From Pomacea canaliculata (lineage: Eukaryota; Mollusca; Gastropoda; Architaenioglossa; Ampullariidae): a DNA stretch of 64,000 nucleotides. The notes under the pieces were generated by a model that saw nothing but the letters and a program-made list of their open reading frames with translations, had not been told where the DNA came from and did no database searches. This document shows, piece by piece, positions 1-11,545 of the stretch. The stretch's first letter is position 1; every line of letters starts with the position of its first letter. The stretch lies in assembly GCF_003073045.1 (NCBI RefSeq), contig NC_037597.1:1133501-1197500 (forward strand), read 5' to 3'. The position numbers and the translations under genes were made by a program.

Positions 1-1140
1 TGAAGTAGTCTACGACAGAGTAACAAGAATAGTCATGACAGCTAAAATAAGAAGTGTAAGTCACTGACAGAGTAGACACATGACTAGTCACTGACAGCTA
101 AATAATGAAAGTAGTAGTCACTGACAAAGAGACAATGAAGTAGTAGTCACTGACACTAAATAATGAGTAGTAGTCACTACAGAGTAGACAATGAAGTAGT
201 AGTAGACAATGAATGAAGTAGTCACTGACAGAGCTAGGTAATGAAGTAGTAGTTACTGACAGAGTAGACAAGTAGTAGTCACTGACAGCTAAATAATGAA
301 GTAGTAGTCACTGACAGAGTAGACAATGAAGTAGTAGTCACTGACAGAGTAGACAATGAAGTAGTAGTCACTGACAGCTAAATAATGAAGTAGTAGTCAC
401 TGACAGAGTAGACAATGAAGTAGTAGTCACTGACAGCTAAATAATGAAGTAGTAGTCACTGACAGAGTAGACAATGAAGTAGTAGTCACTGACAGCTAAA
501 TAGACAATGAAGTAGTAGTCACTGACAGAGTAGACAATGAAGTAGTAGTCACTGACAGAGTAGACAATGAAGTAGTAGTCACTGACAGCTAAATAATGAA
601 GTAGTAGTCACTGACAGAGTAGACAATGAAGTAGTAGTTAGTGACAGAGTAGACAAGAGTAGTAGTCACTGACAGCTAAATAATGAAGTAGTAGTCATGA
701 CAGAGTAGACAATTAAGTAGTTACTGACAGAGTAGACAAGGAATAGACTGTCACAGCTAAATAATGAAGTAGTAGTCACTGACAGAGTAGGAAGTAGTAG
801 TGACGAGCTAAATAATGAAGTAGTAGTGACAATGATTATAGTACTGACGTGACACTAATAATGAAGTAGTAGTCACTGACAGTAGTGACAATGAAGTAGT
901 AGTACTGACAGAGTAATGAAGTAGTCACTGACACTGACAATGAAGTGAAGTAGACACTAAAATGAAGTAGTAGATGACAGAGACAATGAAGTAGTAGTCA
1001 CTGACAGAGTAGACAATGAAGTAGTAGTCATGACAGATAGTAGTAGTTCCTGACAGAGTAGACAATGAAGTAGTAGTTACTGACAGAGTAGACAATGAAG
1101 TAGTAGTTACTGACAGAATAGACAATGAATAGTCACTGAC
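1..1140. repeat. Satellite-like array of alternating 29/30-bp units
   Basis: The stretch is built from the core gaagtagtagtcactgacag followed by one of two tails, agtagacaat (30-bp unit) or ctaaataat (29-bp unit). The two unit types are mixed, in places strictly alternating (for example about 361-480), and copies at both edges are more decayed than those in the middle (about 280-620). The array runs off the left end of the window. The small reading frame on its minus strand (925-1179) only reflects the repeat and is not a gene. Confidence 0.93.
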
Positions 1141-1554
1141 AAAGAAAGACTTGTGTAGTGTTGACCGAGTTGTTTGCAAGTTTAAAAGCTTTGTTGTTTA
1201 TTATCCTACAAACAACTCTGACCAATATTGTGCCAGAGAAGAAATGTACTTTAATTTGGGCGGATGGGTTGTCTTTGCATGTATGTTGGTGTTGGTGTGC
1301 GTGCGTGCGTGTTATCTCCCGGGTTATTGTCTTTTTTATCTTAAGGCAAGTGCTTGGTGGGTAGAATCCTTTCCTTGGCTGCCAAAACTTGCCCCCGAGA
1401 GTGTTTGAAGGTTGCGGAGATAAGAGACACAGGTCTCAGGGACATGTCCACTTTACCCCATATCTTGGTTTTGTACAGAAATAAATTCCTGTACTTTATG
1501 ATGGCAATGACCACCAACACAGCTGTAGGCACGCTGGCCTGCAATGCTCCGGAA
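1141..1554. other. Spacer without recognised gene
   Basis: Unique sequence with a short GT/GC-rich patch near 1290-1312. The open frames are short and overlapping and show no recognisable domain or splice framework. Confidence 0.5.
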
Positions 1555-1823
1555 CAGGGCCGTGCTTAGGGGCAGGCGGACGAGGCATCTGCCTAGGGCC
1601 CCGCGCTTCAAGGGGCCCCGCGCTTTTGATTGACGAACGTTACAAATAAATTAATCGTAGGCTTATGTTGTAATGTGTATGCAGCGTGCTGTCAATGATA
1701 AAAGACGAGATATCCCTGAGGAAAAAAGTGACTTTAGATCCCAACTAAAACCGTGTGATCGTGGCGTGAGGGCCCCGCACATGCCCTTTGCCTCGGGCCC
1801 CGCGGGGGCTAAGAACGGGCCTG
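1555..1823. mobile_element. hAT-type MITE with perfect 8-bp target duplication
   Basis: A 269-bp non-autonomous element. Its ends are imperfect inverted repeats: CAGGGCCGTGCTTAGGGGC on the left, and CAGGCCCGTTCTTAGCCCC when the right end is read on the minus strand. It is flanked by identical 8-bp copies CTCCGGAA at 1547-1554 and 1824-1831. An 8-bp duplication and CAG-type ends fit the hAT superfamily. The subterminal zones are rich in GGGGCCCCGC-type sequence, and no coding capacity remains. Confidence 0.88.
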
Positions 1824-1831
1824 CTCCGGAA

Positions 1832-2214
1832 TGTACCTTTAGCAGACAAATGGTATTCACAGAAAAACTGCTTTGATTGGTCTACACTCGAGCAACATAT
1901 ATCTATGAATTGCGCCTTTTTACAGAGGTGAAAGGTCAGTCAATGATGTGACAAGATGGGGATTGTATGACACTGACCGATATTTCACCTGTTTGAGGAA
2001 GGGGCAGGTATTTTGTATTCCCTCTTTGACATCTCTCTGCTTTCTCACTATTTAGTTAAACTTTTTTATCTTCTAAAGGTCTGCGCTTCTCAAGAAGAAA
2101 ACTTTTTATTTTATTTCAAGTGTTGGTAGTGGTTATGCTTTCGTGTACAGCTGTTTACTTGAGGCTAGGACAAGTGTGAAAGGTCACCCACAATATCAAT
2201 TTAAACTATTGTAA
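1832..2214. other. Spacer without recognised gene
   Basis: No long reading frame, RNA gene or repeat could be recognised here. The sequence is T-rich towards its right half. Confidence 0.4.
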
Positions 2215-2437
2215 AACACAAACAGGTACACCTGTGACTGTCAGTCATGTAAACACAAACAGGTACACCTGTGACTGTCGGTCATGTAAAACACAGTCAC
2301 ACCTAGTGGCTGTCAGTCATGTATGACATGTCAGACTCAAGACATGATTGTCACTCACTAACAGTCTGTGTGCCAGCCCCAGACTCCAGACACCCGCATA
2401 CCCGTGGGTGTACACGGACTGGAACATCCGCACAACC
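2215..2437 (-). pseudogene. Decayed 3' end of a beta-mannanase gene
   Basis: Positions about 2364-2437 match the last coding exon of the intact mannanases downstream (the stretch coding for the CQLHAPAYPWVYRYWNI-like segment), but with base changes and small deletions. To their left the stop-codon neighbourhood (tcactcactaacag, 2352-2365) and the 3'UTR-like repeats (about 2214-2330, three copies of a unit containing acacaaacaggtacacctgtg) resemble the 3' end of gene A (3710-3800). No uninterrupted exon remains, so this is a relic of a fourth mannanase copy. It lies on the same strand as the intact genes. Confidence 0.7.
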
Positions 2438-2449
2438 TGACAAATAATA

Positions 2450-2625
2450 AATTAGAGGTTGCAAGGTCGACTGACTGGAAATATTTGTTTTTAATTTTAG
2501 CCTGCCTTCTATCTTTTGAGGGCAGAACTCGTCCAGTTTTTCGTTCAGGATCGTAATTTGACTGGGATCATGAGCGAACAGAGGTACAACAAACAGCTTG
2601 TGTGAATCATCGTCCACATGGACCT
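2450..2625. repeat. Block paralogous to the upstream region of mannanase gene A
   Basis: This stretch aligns over its whole length, with many substitutions and short gaps, to about 8503-8670, upstream of mannanase A. Shared landmarks in the same order are tggaaa-tgtttttaa-tttagc, agggca-aact-gtccag, ggatc-tga-cga and tgtgtga-tcatc-tcc. It lies directly beside the decayed terminal exon, so the old mannanase copy has been rearranged and not merely mutated. Confidence 0.7.
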
Positions 2626-3015
2626 CATCTGGAAATTTATTTTTGGCGCTGCAGGCTCCAGTGGAAGTGAAGAGGATTAACGAACTCTAAAAGTAAGTAG
2701 ACTGATTCACATAGCTATGGTTTGTTGAAATAGTCACTATGCTCACATTTTTCTCTTGCGTAGTTTTCTCATGATGTAAAAGTCTCTTTGCTTGTTTGTT
2801 ATCCGTCCACCCAGCCAGCCAGCTATAGGTAGCTCTCTTACCTACTTTAAAAATAAATTAACCTTGCCAGCCAATCCATTCATCCAGCCTTGTGTAGTTC
2901 CCTGTGACAGCTAGAGCAATTAATGTTGTGTGTTCAAAACTAATAAAGAAGCAAAGTTGATAATGTTGCGGTGTGAAATTCCGAAAAACTCAAATAATGA
3001 TAATAATTCAGAGCC
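2626..3015. other. Spacer between mannanase relics
   Basis: No gene was recognised. Several poly-purine and AT-rich runs are present. No convincing middle exons (2 to 6) of the decayed mannanase copy can be found here. Confidence 0.4.
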
Positions 3016-3052
3016 ACGATTGTGAGGAACAGAACTGGTGATTGCAGCATTT
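3016..3052 (-). pseudogene. Orphan mannanase signal-peptide exon
   Basis: Read on the minus strand from about 3052, the sequence encodes MLQSPVLFLTIVAL, close to the signal-peptide exon of gene A (MLQSSVLVLVSLLG). The intact genes have TTGCAG directly before this ATG; here it reads TTGCAA, so the acceptor is lost, and the donor that follows is not conserved either. The flank on the + strand (gcaagaaatcgtgtgaagagc) also matches the flank of gene A's exon (7821-7850). It is best read as a remnant of a duplicated mannanase gene. Confidence 0.68.
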
Positions 3053-3793
3053 GCAAGAAATCGTGTGAAGAGCTAAACTTAAAATAACCGCAAGCTTACT
3101 GAATTATTAGGAACCAGTGTTTTATTGTGAAGTGGCGAGGGTGGGGTGGGTGGCCAGCAGCGAGTGGCGCTGGAGGTAGCGCAAGGATGAGGAGGACGCG
3201 AGGGGTCAACACGGGGCGTGACCTGTGACCTGTACCCCGAAAGACGAAGGAAGAAACTGTAGCCACTCAACCTGATCTGTTTATTGTGTGTATGTGAAAA
3301 TCTCTAAATGCACTTGAGCTCTCGTATACTCTTGGCTGTCAAGAAAGCAAGAAAAGTAGAAACACCTTAGTGACAGTGTGTCGTGTGCATAAGCAATGAG
3401 GTGCGTGCGCGTGTGTGTGTGTGTGTGTGGTGACAGATTGCTAGCTTCAATATTTACAAACTATCCTGTTAGGTATTTGATAGTTACAAGTATCTGCCAG
3501 CGTTTTTATTTTTTATATTTGCATGCACTAGCAATAAACTTGTGCACAGACGTCCAGTTCTATCCTCCACAAAATTTAATATTTTAAAAACTAATACCAA
3601 AATCTACATTTCAAACAGCAACATCAGACACTAAAAACAAAATGTCAGATTAAAACGCGTGAGCTCACAGCCTGTAACTGTTTATTGGACATGATAAGTG
3701 TAAAAAGTATTTTCACAAAACACAAACAGGTGTCGAGGGGCTGTTAGTCGTGTACAACATGGCTGGAGGTTCATCCACACGTGACGTCACTCA
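3053..3793. other. Spacer downstream of mannanase A, including its 3'UTR
   Basis: The part next to 3794 is the likely 3'UTR of mannanase A. A short GT run lies at 3408-3429. The G-rich stretch 3120-3240 gives only a short unsupported reading frame. Confidence 0.45.
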
Positions 3794-6700
3794 CTAACAG
3801 TTGGAGGGGTTGACGGTGACGCCGCTCTTGCCGCGCAGCGCCGCGATGCCGCGCATCTGGGTGTCGGTGGAGTCGGTGTCGCTGCCGTCGGCCTGCGCGT
3901 GCCAGCTCCACGCACCCGCGTACCCGTGATCGTACACGTAGTGGAACATCTGCTCGATGGTCATACCCTCACCGTGCACTGAGTTGAACTCGGCCACCAC
4001 CAGCGGCTTGTCAAAGTGGTAGTCGGCGAAACTATGCTGGACATGGACATCACGACCTTTCTCATATGTGATGTGCAAAGAGGCCATGATTCTGCCCCAC
4101 GACCTGACAGTTCACGACCTCACATCAGTACCTAACATTATTAGCACGAGCTCTCGCATTTTCTGAGGTTTTCAATGGCATTACACTTTAGGTCAATGGA
4201 AAACTGCTTCCTCCCCCAAAATTAATGTCAAATAATAACATCTCTGTTTAAAAAAAAAAACAACCTCATTTAGCGCTGCGTTCTATCAATCTGTCAGCAG
4301 CTTTAAGCTTTTTATCATTTTTGATATGGATAACAACCCCCACCAACATCCTGACAGCTTTATCTTTTATTTCTGTCAACATTTGCGAAGTATGGAAGCA
4401 CAAAATGTCTTACTTTAAAGGGAGAATCCTGGGAGAAGTGGCCTTGCCAGTCATACGTGTGTGTGGAATAGAAAGTCAATGTTCCCTGTGAGAAAAAATT
4501 GAAATATAAATGCAAATGATTTGTAGTTTTCTCCAACATTTTAACTAATGTCAACTAATGCCTAACATGTTACAGAAGTGCAGACGTCCAGTACTTCATT
4601 GTTTAGACACAGGGGAGAGTACCAGCCTGCACTCTGGCACAGCAAGCAGAAGTACCTGGATGTTTGGAGGCTCAGAAAGCACATACCAAAGACTCTTGTC
4701 CGGCCTTCACGAGGCAGGTGTCACTGTACAGGTTCCTGTCGTTCCACTGTGTTTGGTCCACCTGGGCTCGCTGAGCAGACGAGCCGGCAGTCACCAGAGC
4801 CGTGGAGTCGGCATGGCGGATGGCAGCCACCTGTCTGTTGATGAACCTGCAACATGTCACAGACAAACCTTTCAAACACCACACAAGGAACCACACAAGG
4901 TTTGACCGTTGTGTTTGAGAGAGAACAAATTGTTTACAATGACAACTATAAACTGTGAACAAAACCTTTGTCCCAGGATGCAGCAGCGATGGTCATTTAT
5001 GAAGAACTCTGTGAGTCTTTGTATTCTTCGTTGTTTGCCATCTTTATAGCTGTGTCGTAGTTCATCGCAGTCAGCTTGTCCGTTAGCCGGATTATTGCTT
5101 ATAGATGCTGACTTTATTGTAATAAAATATTATTATTAAAATGAAAAAGTGTAGATTTTAAATACAGAAAACGCGCAAAACATAAAATCTCTCATTTGAC
5201 ATTACTAAAGGAATATACCTATCTGAGCTTTTGAACTCTGAAGCTTCATCCCTTGTCATCACCCACATCCACTTGAATAGGTTGACAACTGTTTTGCTCA
5301 CCTGAGAAACTGCTCCGCGGTGTACAGGTTGCCCGCCCACCCAACACCGGAGTTGACGAGGAAGGTGGTGTCAAAACACGGCTCCGAGTTGTGTACCCCG
5401 GGGGTCAGCTCCCCCTCCATCTCGTTAATGATGTCCCAGCCACCCAGGGCAGGGTGGTCCTTGACGGCCTTCACCCAGGGTGTCAGGGCATTGTCGAGGT
5501 AGGACTTGAGCTTGCTCATGTCTGTGATCAGTCCATTGAGGTTGCTTGAAAACAAAAATCAAACCGTTATTGACTCGTACCCCTTAGGTGTGTTCGAGCA
5601 AGTGTTAATGTGTTTTGGTGTACCTAATTCTAGCGCCTCCCACCCCATCACCACCACTTTATTTTATTCAAAATTAAACGAAAACGGCAACTTTGATAAA
5701 ACCCACAAAAACACAGGAGGGTACCATTGACCTAAACTTGCATTGGTTGCAATGGCCCCGAAGCAACTCGTTAATTATAAAATTAAAATATCATTTAGAA
5801 TGGTGGTGTACTCAGCTAGTCAAGACAACTTCGGCGATGTAGTGAATTTGAGAAGTAGGGCGTGTGATCCTCTGAAAGTGTTGTATTACATCATAAAAGA
5901 TTTTTACTAAAGGCAGAGGCATGAAGCTGATATTGTCTTTGTACCAGAGGCACAGGGTCCAGGGGAACGAGGTCGTCTTCTACCCTCGATGTTTAGTAAT
6001 GAGTTTCTCATACAGACACAAGCCTGCAATGTGCTCTTAGCTTTGAGAGATGCATTAGAGCAGATAACTTATAGTTCACTTTAGGAATTGCAGGCTGATT
6101 TTTGCGTTTAAGCAAATGATGTGCAGAGACAGAGATGCACACAAGTATCTTTATGTACACCCGCTCATACATCATTCGCTGATGTCTTAAATTAAACGTG
6201 TCAACAGAGGAGCTGCAAGAATAAACAAGCTTTTTGGGGAAATATAACCCGTAAAGTCATCTCTTTCTTCATTCTCTCGCTTGCTTGCTCTGTGTGAGTG
6301 TGTACACGTGTATGTTTGTGTGTGGGTGTGTTTCTATGACAAGTTCAAGCCGGGTGCATGTCAGTCATACTCGTGATTCTGCTTGACAGCGGCGTTCCAC
6401 AGGCAGGGGAAGATGAAGATGTTTCTCTGCTTGGCGTCGTCCAGGTATTGGATGAAGTCCTTGAGGAAGGATCCATCGCCACTGTCCAGCCCAGTCACAT
6501 AACCACTGCTGTTGAACTTTGGAGACGTGGCGCCCTCTATATGCACCCAGGTTCCTGTTGAAGACCACAGTACAACATCTCCATCCCATTAAATCGTTTA
6601 CTCGTTTGTTCGTTTGTTTGTTCGTTTTAGGGAAGTGTTCTTCATTATTAGCGATTTAGTTATTAATTACAAGCTTAAGTGAAGACAGGTGTAAATGTCT

Positions 6701-7456
6701 GTACTGTTCCAAAAGTATGATCAATAGCGTTTTAAAATAAATTTTAATGTGGGCCGCAGTTTTAAATTTATTGATTTTTTCGAGATTACATGTATTTTTA
6801 TTGTTGGATTTCTTAGAAATGTTTTTTTGCGGGCTTACTCATAGAATTGCCTCCTGCTTCCTTGACCTTGTCCATGAGATAGATGTAACGGTCACGGCGG
6901 TACTGGTACTGGTTGTTGCCGAAATCGTACCCGTACGCCACCCAGGCGGTGTTGGCACCCGACAGAAAGACTTTGTGGCCATGGCTGTCAACGATGTTGG
7001 TTCCCTGCCTTCTCAGGCAGCCACCTAAACATAACAGAAGTTGCCTCAGACTCAGGTACCTTGGATGTGGAGCAGATAACCAGCCGCTCCCTTTGTCCAG
7101 TGTAGGCAAGATTGAAGAGAAAAAGGGGCGTGGTCAGCAAGGGGCGTGATAAGTGAAGGGCGTGGTAGATTACGAGAGGGGCGTGGTCAGCAAGGGGCGT
7201 GATAAGTGAAGGGCGTGGTAGATTACGAGAGGGGCGTGGTATGCGTAGTGAGAGTCAGACACTAATATCTGCGATAGTGAATGACTCAGCCGATGATTCT
7301 ACCTGTCTACCAACCAAATAACACAATCAACCAAAACCAACCAACAAACAAACTCAGTCTCTTTCTTATCACCCACGGTGTCACACAGCCTGTTACCTCT
7401 TTCTTGTCGTCATGGCAGCCATGACCTCTTCTTACCTACAGCGTGTATGTGTGTTT

Positions 7457-7521
<65 letters not shown>

Positions 7522-7820
7522 TGTGTATGTGTGTGTTAGAGAGGTAGGCTAGGTGTGTATGTGTGAACGTGTTTGAGTGTGGATATGGACTTGAAGGTCT
7601 GCAAAGCTTTACACCTAATGTCCATCCAGTGGACATTTCTGTCTGTTCTCTTATTTCAGTTTTCTTTGTCTGGTAAACAGAAGTAGCAATGTTAAATTTA
7701 GAGAACTCAATCATCCGTAGCTGGGGCTAACAGGTGAAAAGCAAATAAATTCAAAAGCTAGGACTCACCCAGAACCACGCCTAAGAGAGACACCAACACC
7801 AAGACAGATGACTGCAGCAT
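3794..7820 (-). CDS. Beta-mannanase A (GH5, subfamily 10-like), 7 coding exons
   Basis: Predicted secreted endo-1,4-beta-mannanase that cuts plant or algal mannan in the gut. Coding exons in transcript order: 7820-7769, 7024-6839, 6554-6371, 5544-5302, 4846-4687, 4485-4414 and 4036-3794. All junctions are GT-AG and the phases add up to 379 aa plus stop. Residues 1-18 form a signal peptide (MLQSSVLVLVSLLGVVLG). Landmarks are FLSGANTAWV, the GH5 arginine in GGNSMRTWVHIE, the acid/base Glu182 in GGWDIINE, STHTYDW, the nucleophile Glu315 in VVAEFNS, and AWSWHA. The start ATG directly follows the acceptor TTGCAG, so transcription begins in an upstream non-coding exon (promoter entry at 8354). Family and catalytic residues are clear; substrate is inferred from the family. 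It is the most downstream of three tandem copies. Confidence 0.93.
7121..7240. repeat. Tandem repeat rich in GGGGCGTGG/GGGCGTGG boxes
   Basis: Two nearly identical units of about 60 bp, plus a partial third, in intron 1 of mannanase A. Each carries aggggcgtgg, aaggggcgtgat and gaagggcgtggt. The GGGCGTGG core resembles Sp1/KLF-type binding sites. Whether this is regulatory is inference. Confidence 0.75.
7437..7540. repeat. GT microsatellite
   Basis: A (GT)n run with a few GTTT interruptions in intron 1 of mannanase A. The poly-Thr/His frame it gives on the minus strand is a by-product. Confidence 0.95.
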
Positions 7821-8353
7821 CTGCAAGAAATCATGTTTGTGTTTAGAGCTGACACCTGAGACCAGAATGTCGTGGTTTGATGACTTTTAGAGAACAGACA
7901 AGATAAACTATACATTGATAGTAGGTATCTTTTGTACTCTGAGTGTACAAGTCCACTGACATCAGGTCGACGTCTTGAAAGCAGCCAAGAGAAGACAATT
8001 AATTGTGATTCACTTCTGAAATTTACATTTATAATCCTTACAACATTTACTTGTTTCTGTCTATTCAGTCTGTCAAGTGCTTGTTTCTGGCACAGTCTGT
8101 TAGTCTTCTGTTTATTTTGTGGATCGTCCTCCTGTCTAAGTCCATGTGTAAAAATCGGTGTTGACTGGTGTATAGGCAAGTCTTCAGTCCAGTCTCCTCC
8201 TCAGATACCAACCCTAGGAGTTGGGGTCAAGCTAAAATCAAATATTAACATAACCACTGTCGGTTACCGAGCATGTGTCAAAATATAAAAGACTTTGGTT
8301 AACATGATGCTGTGGGGGTCTCAGCCACCACATAAACAAGTATTTATACCCAC

Positions 8354-8412
8354 CTTAATATTTGTCAGCGACACCTTCTGGTGTCCTGTCGGTATGGCGG
8401 ACATTTATATAC
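8354..8412 (-). promoter_or_regulatory. Promoter and non-coding first exon of mannanase A
   Basis: On the minus strand a TATATAAA box lies at about 8411-8404, and a donor AAG|GTGGGT ends a short non-coding exon at 8354. The arrangement (TATA, about 50 bp, then AAG|GTGGGTA) is repeated in front of gene B at 15471-15415. The predicted transcription start is about 25-30 bp after the TATA box, near 8378. The exon would splice to 7820, where the start ATG sits. Confidence 0.65.
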
Positions 8413-8884
8413 AAACTCGCAAACACTCCCTCAGGGCTGCTGAGATAAAGAAGCACAGCCTCTAGTTTCTGCCCTCGTCTGCCCAATCTCACCAAAGTAG
8501 ATCAGATATTTCAGGGTTGTTTGGCTGGAAACAATTGTTTTTAAATTTAGCGACCATCCTATCTGTTAAGGGCATAACTAGTCCAGCCTTTTGTGTAAAA
8601 TCTTAATTTCACGAGGATCGTGAACGAGGCAAAAGTACAAGAGATATTTGTGTGAGTCATCATCCTCCCATCCATTACTTTCTGTTCATGACTAAGCATT
8701 CATAGCATTATAGTGTTTGTTTCGGTTTTTGTTTGGGATGTTATGAGATGAATTTCATTATGTCTTTATGTTCTCACCCATTTCTAGCTTCTAATCGCAA
8801 TGCTGTTGTATGCATCAATACATTTATTTTAACGTTTAATCAGTAATCAATTAACCAGTATTAGGTCTGACAATAGACAGCTAG
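8413..8884. repeat. Upstream region of mannanase A with duplicated block
   Basis: 8503-8670 is the partner of the block at 2450-2625. The motif gataaagaagcacagc (about 8443) is also found just upstream of gene B's TATA box (about 15503), so it belongs to a conserved upstream flank of the two genes. The rest is unremarkable and holds no gene. Confidence 0.55.
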
Positions 8885-9305
8885 GTTAATAATAATAAAT
8901 GCGAAATTTGTAAAGCGCGTACTCACACTCCTAAGGAGCATGCTCTTAGCGCTTAAGAACAAGAACGAAACATGGACAGCATACGAGGGACAGGAACACA
9001 AACAAACAATAAATGAGATATAGAAGAATAAACAACCGTACTAAACAAAGAATAAAATCAAAGACAGAAAACAAAGAAGAAGCAAATAACAAGACCAAGA
9101 GCTGAGAGTAACATGATATTACAAAAGGAAGAGTGTGACAAAGGACTAGCATTATGGGAAAGGTTGTTAGGAGAATGTTTACAGAAGGTGAGTTTTCAGT
9201 GAAGGTGTAAAGGATTCAACAGTGGGTAGGTGGCGGGTGTGGACAGGGAGAGAGTTCCATTGTTGAGGTTAGCGGAATTCTGTACTCAGCAATGTGTCTG
9301 TCTAA
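8885..9305 (+). mobile_element. Interspersed SINE-like repeat, longest copy
   Basis: Starts with (taa)n and gcgaaatttgtaaagcgcg, then ctcctaaggagcatgctctt. The same sequence recurs at 61136-61305 (same orientation) and, inverted and short, at 17812-17876. The right part (aggattcaacagtgggtagg and the gagagagttccattg segment) appears to continue the element, but the other copies lack it. No A/B-box tRNA head was recognised, so the exact class is open. Confidence 0.7.
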
Positions 9306-10560
9306 GTAGTCACCAGTGTCCCTTTTATAATTTAGTATGGTGTGCTTTCTTTTCATCCTGTAAATGTCTGTTTGTTTGTTTGTTTGTCATGCTGCATATT
9401 GTGTGTCACCTTAGTCTGCAGAATGTTTGTGCGTGTGATAATGTTATTGTGTGATATACATTCTTGCACTGTTTGTCTAACTGCCTTTTGTTTACACTGT
9501 ACTGGCAACTATCAATGTAACTTGTGTACAAGGTGTATGTGTGCATTGTGTACACAGGGTATTTCTAACTATGCAGAATAGAAATTGTATGTGAAAATGT
9601 GAGAATTTATAACTTACATAACTTGCAATATACCCCGTGTACATTTAGTAGCTAGCAATGTTTAAAAAGCTCGAAATGTGCTCTGGATATTAGTACACAA
9701 CTAGCAATATACTCTGTGTATATTATGCCACAACTAATAACATACTCTCTCTATGTATTTATGATTACACAACTAACAACATACTCTCAACACTTTATCA
9801 CTATATCCTTATCTGTTCATTATGGTGCACTTTATATCTCTAGCTGTTCCATACGGATCCAACTAGGTGTTCAGTATGTATATATCTACCACTAGCTGCA
9901 TGTTTTCAGACACAGTGTATTATTAGGTATTCAACATGTGCACAATATCATGTGTTTACTCAGCATGCACAACATAAGTACTTGTCAACATGTGCATCCA
10001 GTACCTTCACTATTCGGAAGAAGGGGAGACAAAACTAGTATTGTAGGTAAACATCTGAGATACACTTGAAGAAAATAAATGGATTTTATTCCCAGCCGTC
10101 CCTGGAACTGGCTCTGACTCTGTCGGGGGGTAGGTGGGGAGCTGGGGGACCAGATGCCACGAGTCTGCAATGTTTACTCCATGACGTGCTGCTGACTGTC
10201 GACCATGGTTGCAGCACTCACTCTCTCTCTCTCCCTCCCTCAGGACATTCTCGTGTTTTTATATTGTCTCACTTCTCTTTTTATCTCGTGTATTTTTTAA
10301 GTTGATCATGCAGCTCTACGAATGTTGGTACCGTTAGCAGACGACAGCATCTATTTTTAGTCAGCTCTAGGATTTCGCGACTCACGCCGAGGAGAGCTCT
10401 ACTCTACACTTGCACACACACTAGCAGACGACATGTCGGGCGAAGATTGAGGGTGGGGCGTGGCACTCGTCAGCCAGTTGTGTGGTCCTGGATTGGGGTA
10501 TTTCGAAAACAAACACGTAATCTAATTACATTTAATAGGGTGTTCCAATGTTGCGCAAGC
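9306..10560. other. Intergenic sequence, no gene recognised
   Basis: Between about 9600 and 9800 a motif of the type aactaacaacatactctc recurs loosely at irregular spacing, suggesting a very old tandem repeat. Short open frames at 9230-9580 and 10066-10305 show no domains or splice framework. Confidence 0.5.
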
Positions 10561-10672
10561 ATCTGTGGGATTGTCTAGTGTTGTGTACATCTGTGGGATT
10601 GTCTAGTGTTGTATATACATCTATAGGATTGTCTAGTGTTGTGTATACATCTGTGGGATTGTCCAATATATT
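10561..10672. repeat. Tandem repeat, about 34-37 bp x 3-4
   Basis: The unit catctgtgggattgtctagt plus gttgtgtata recurs in three nearly perfect copies and one diverged copy at the right end. Confidence 0.85.
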
Positions 10673-11545
10673 CTGTACAACAAATCACTTACTTTATAAA
10701 GAGGTACTCTAAATCTTCTACTCTTGTTACATAACAAGCATCTTAGTTTTTTGCGTTTTATTTCTCTTGAAAAGAGACTTCGTCACCCAACTGCTATCGT
10801 CTTGTGATTCAACAAAAAGGGTTTTCAGATAAACAGAGTTGAAGGCCGTTAATTTATTGTATGGAACCACTTCAAATAAAACAGAACGAAGAAGAAAATG
10901 ATTGATGATTGATCGCTTATTGTTATATCGGTTGTTGATTGATGATTGACGATAGCCACCCTTCATGTTTTTGCCTATCAGACTGCATTCATAGGTTTCT
11001 TTCTGTCATTCAGTGTTCATGTGTGCCAAGGTCCCTGTCTGTATCTGCGTGAATGTAGTCTATCAGTATTTTTCTCTGTATAAAGATTAACAGAAGAAGT
11101 GAAAGTAGGTCTTTGACCTCCCGCAAGTGGCGGAGTGAGCGCTCAATCACTCTAAGGACTAGTATTTTGTGAGGCTGGTGTTCATCTGTTCGTCTTCGCC
11201 TCTTTCCCACCTCTAACCATGTGTAAAAGGCTCAAGGTAAATAAGAACAAAAGCACACACACACACACATATACACACACATATACACACACATAAACTG
11301 ACTGCGTTTTGTCACCGCTACACACACACTGTCTGTTGTTTCATCTCTAGCAACTAAATGTATCAAAATGCTTCACGGCGATTTTAATTGACAAACAAAC
11401 TGTAAAGGTCCAGCGTAGAGAGATGTTTATTTCAAGTCAATGTCAAGTTTAGAAATGTTTTCACTAAATGACAACTAAGCACACACGTCACTCAGACTAA
11501 ACACATCACGTGGTTGTCAGGCTGACCTCCTGACCTGGCTGACAC
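10673..11545. other. Intergenic sequence and probable 3'UTR of mannanase B
   Basis: Contains a (CA)n/(CATA) microsatellite at 11251-11292. The last hundred bases before 11546 are the likely 3'UTR of gene B. No gene recognised. Confidence 0.5.

Noticed and set aside
925-1179. Open frame of 84 codons on the minus strand within the satellite
   Set aside because: It merely translates the tandem repeat (S/T-rich recurring peptide) and has no domain.
7436-7714. 92-codon frame with long Thr-His run
   Set aside because: Product of a GT microsatellite in intron 1 of mannanase A.
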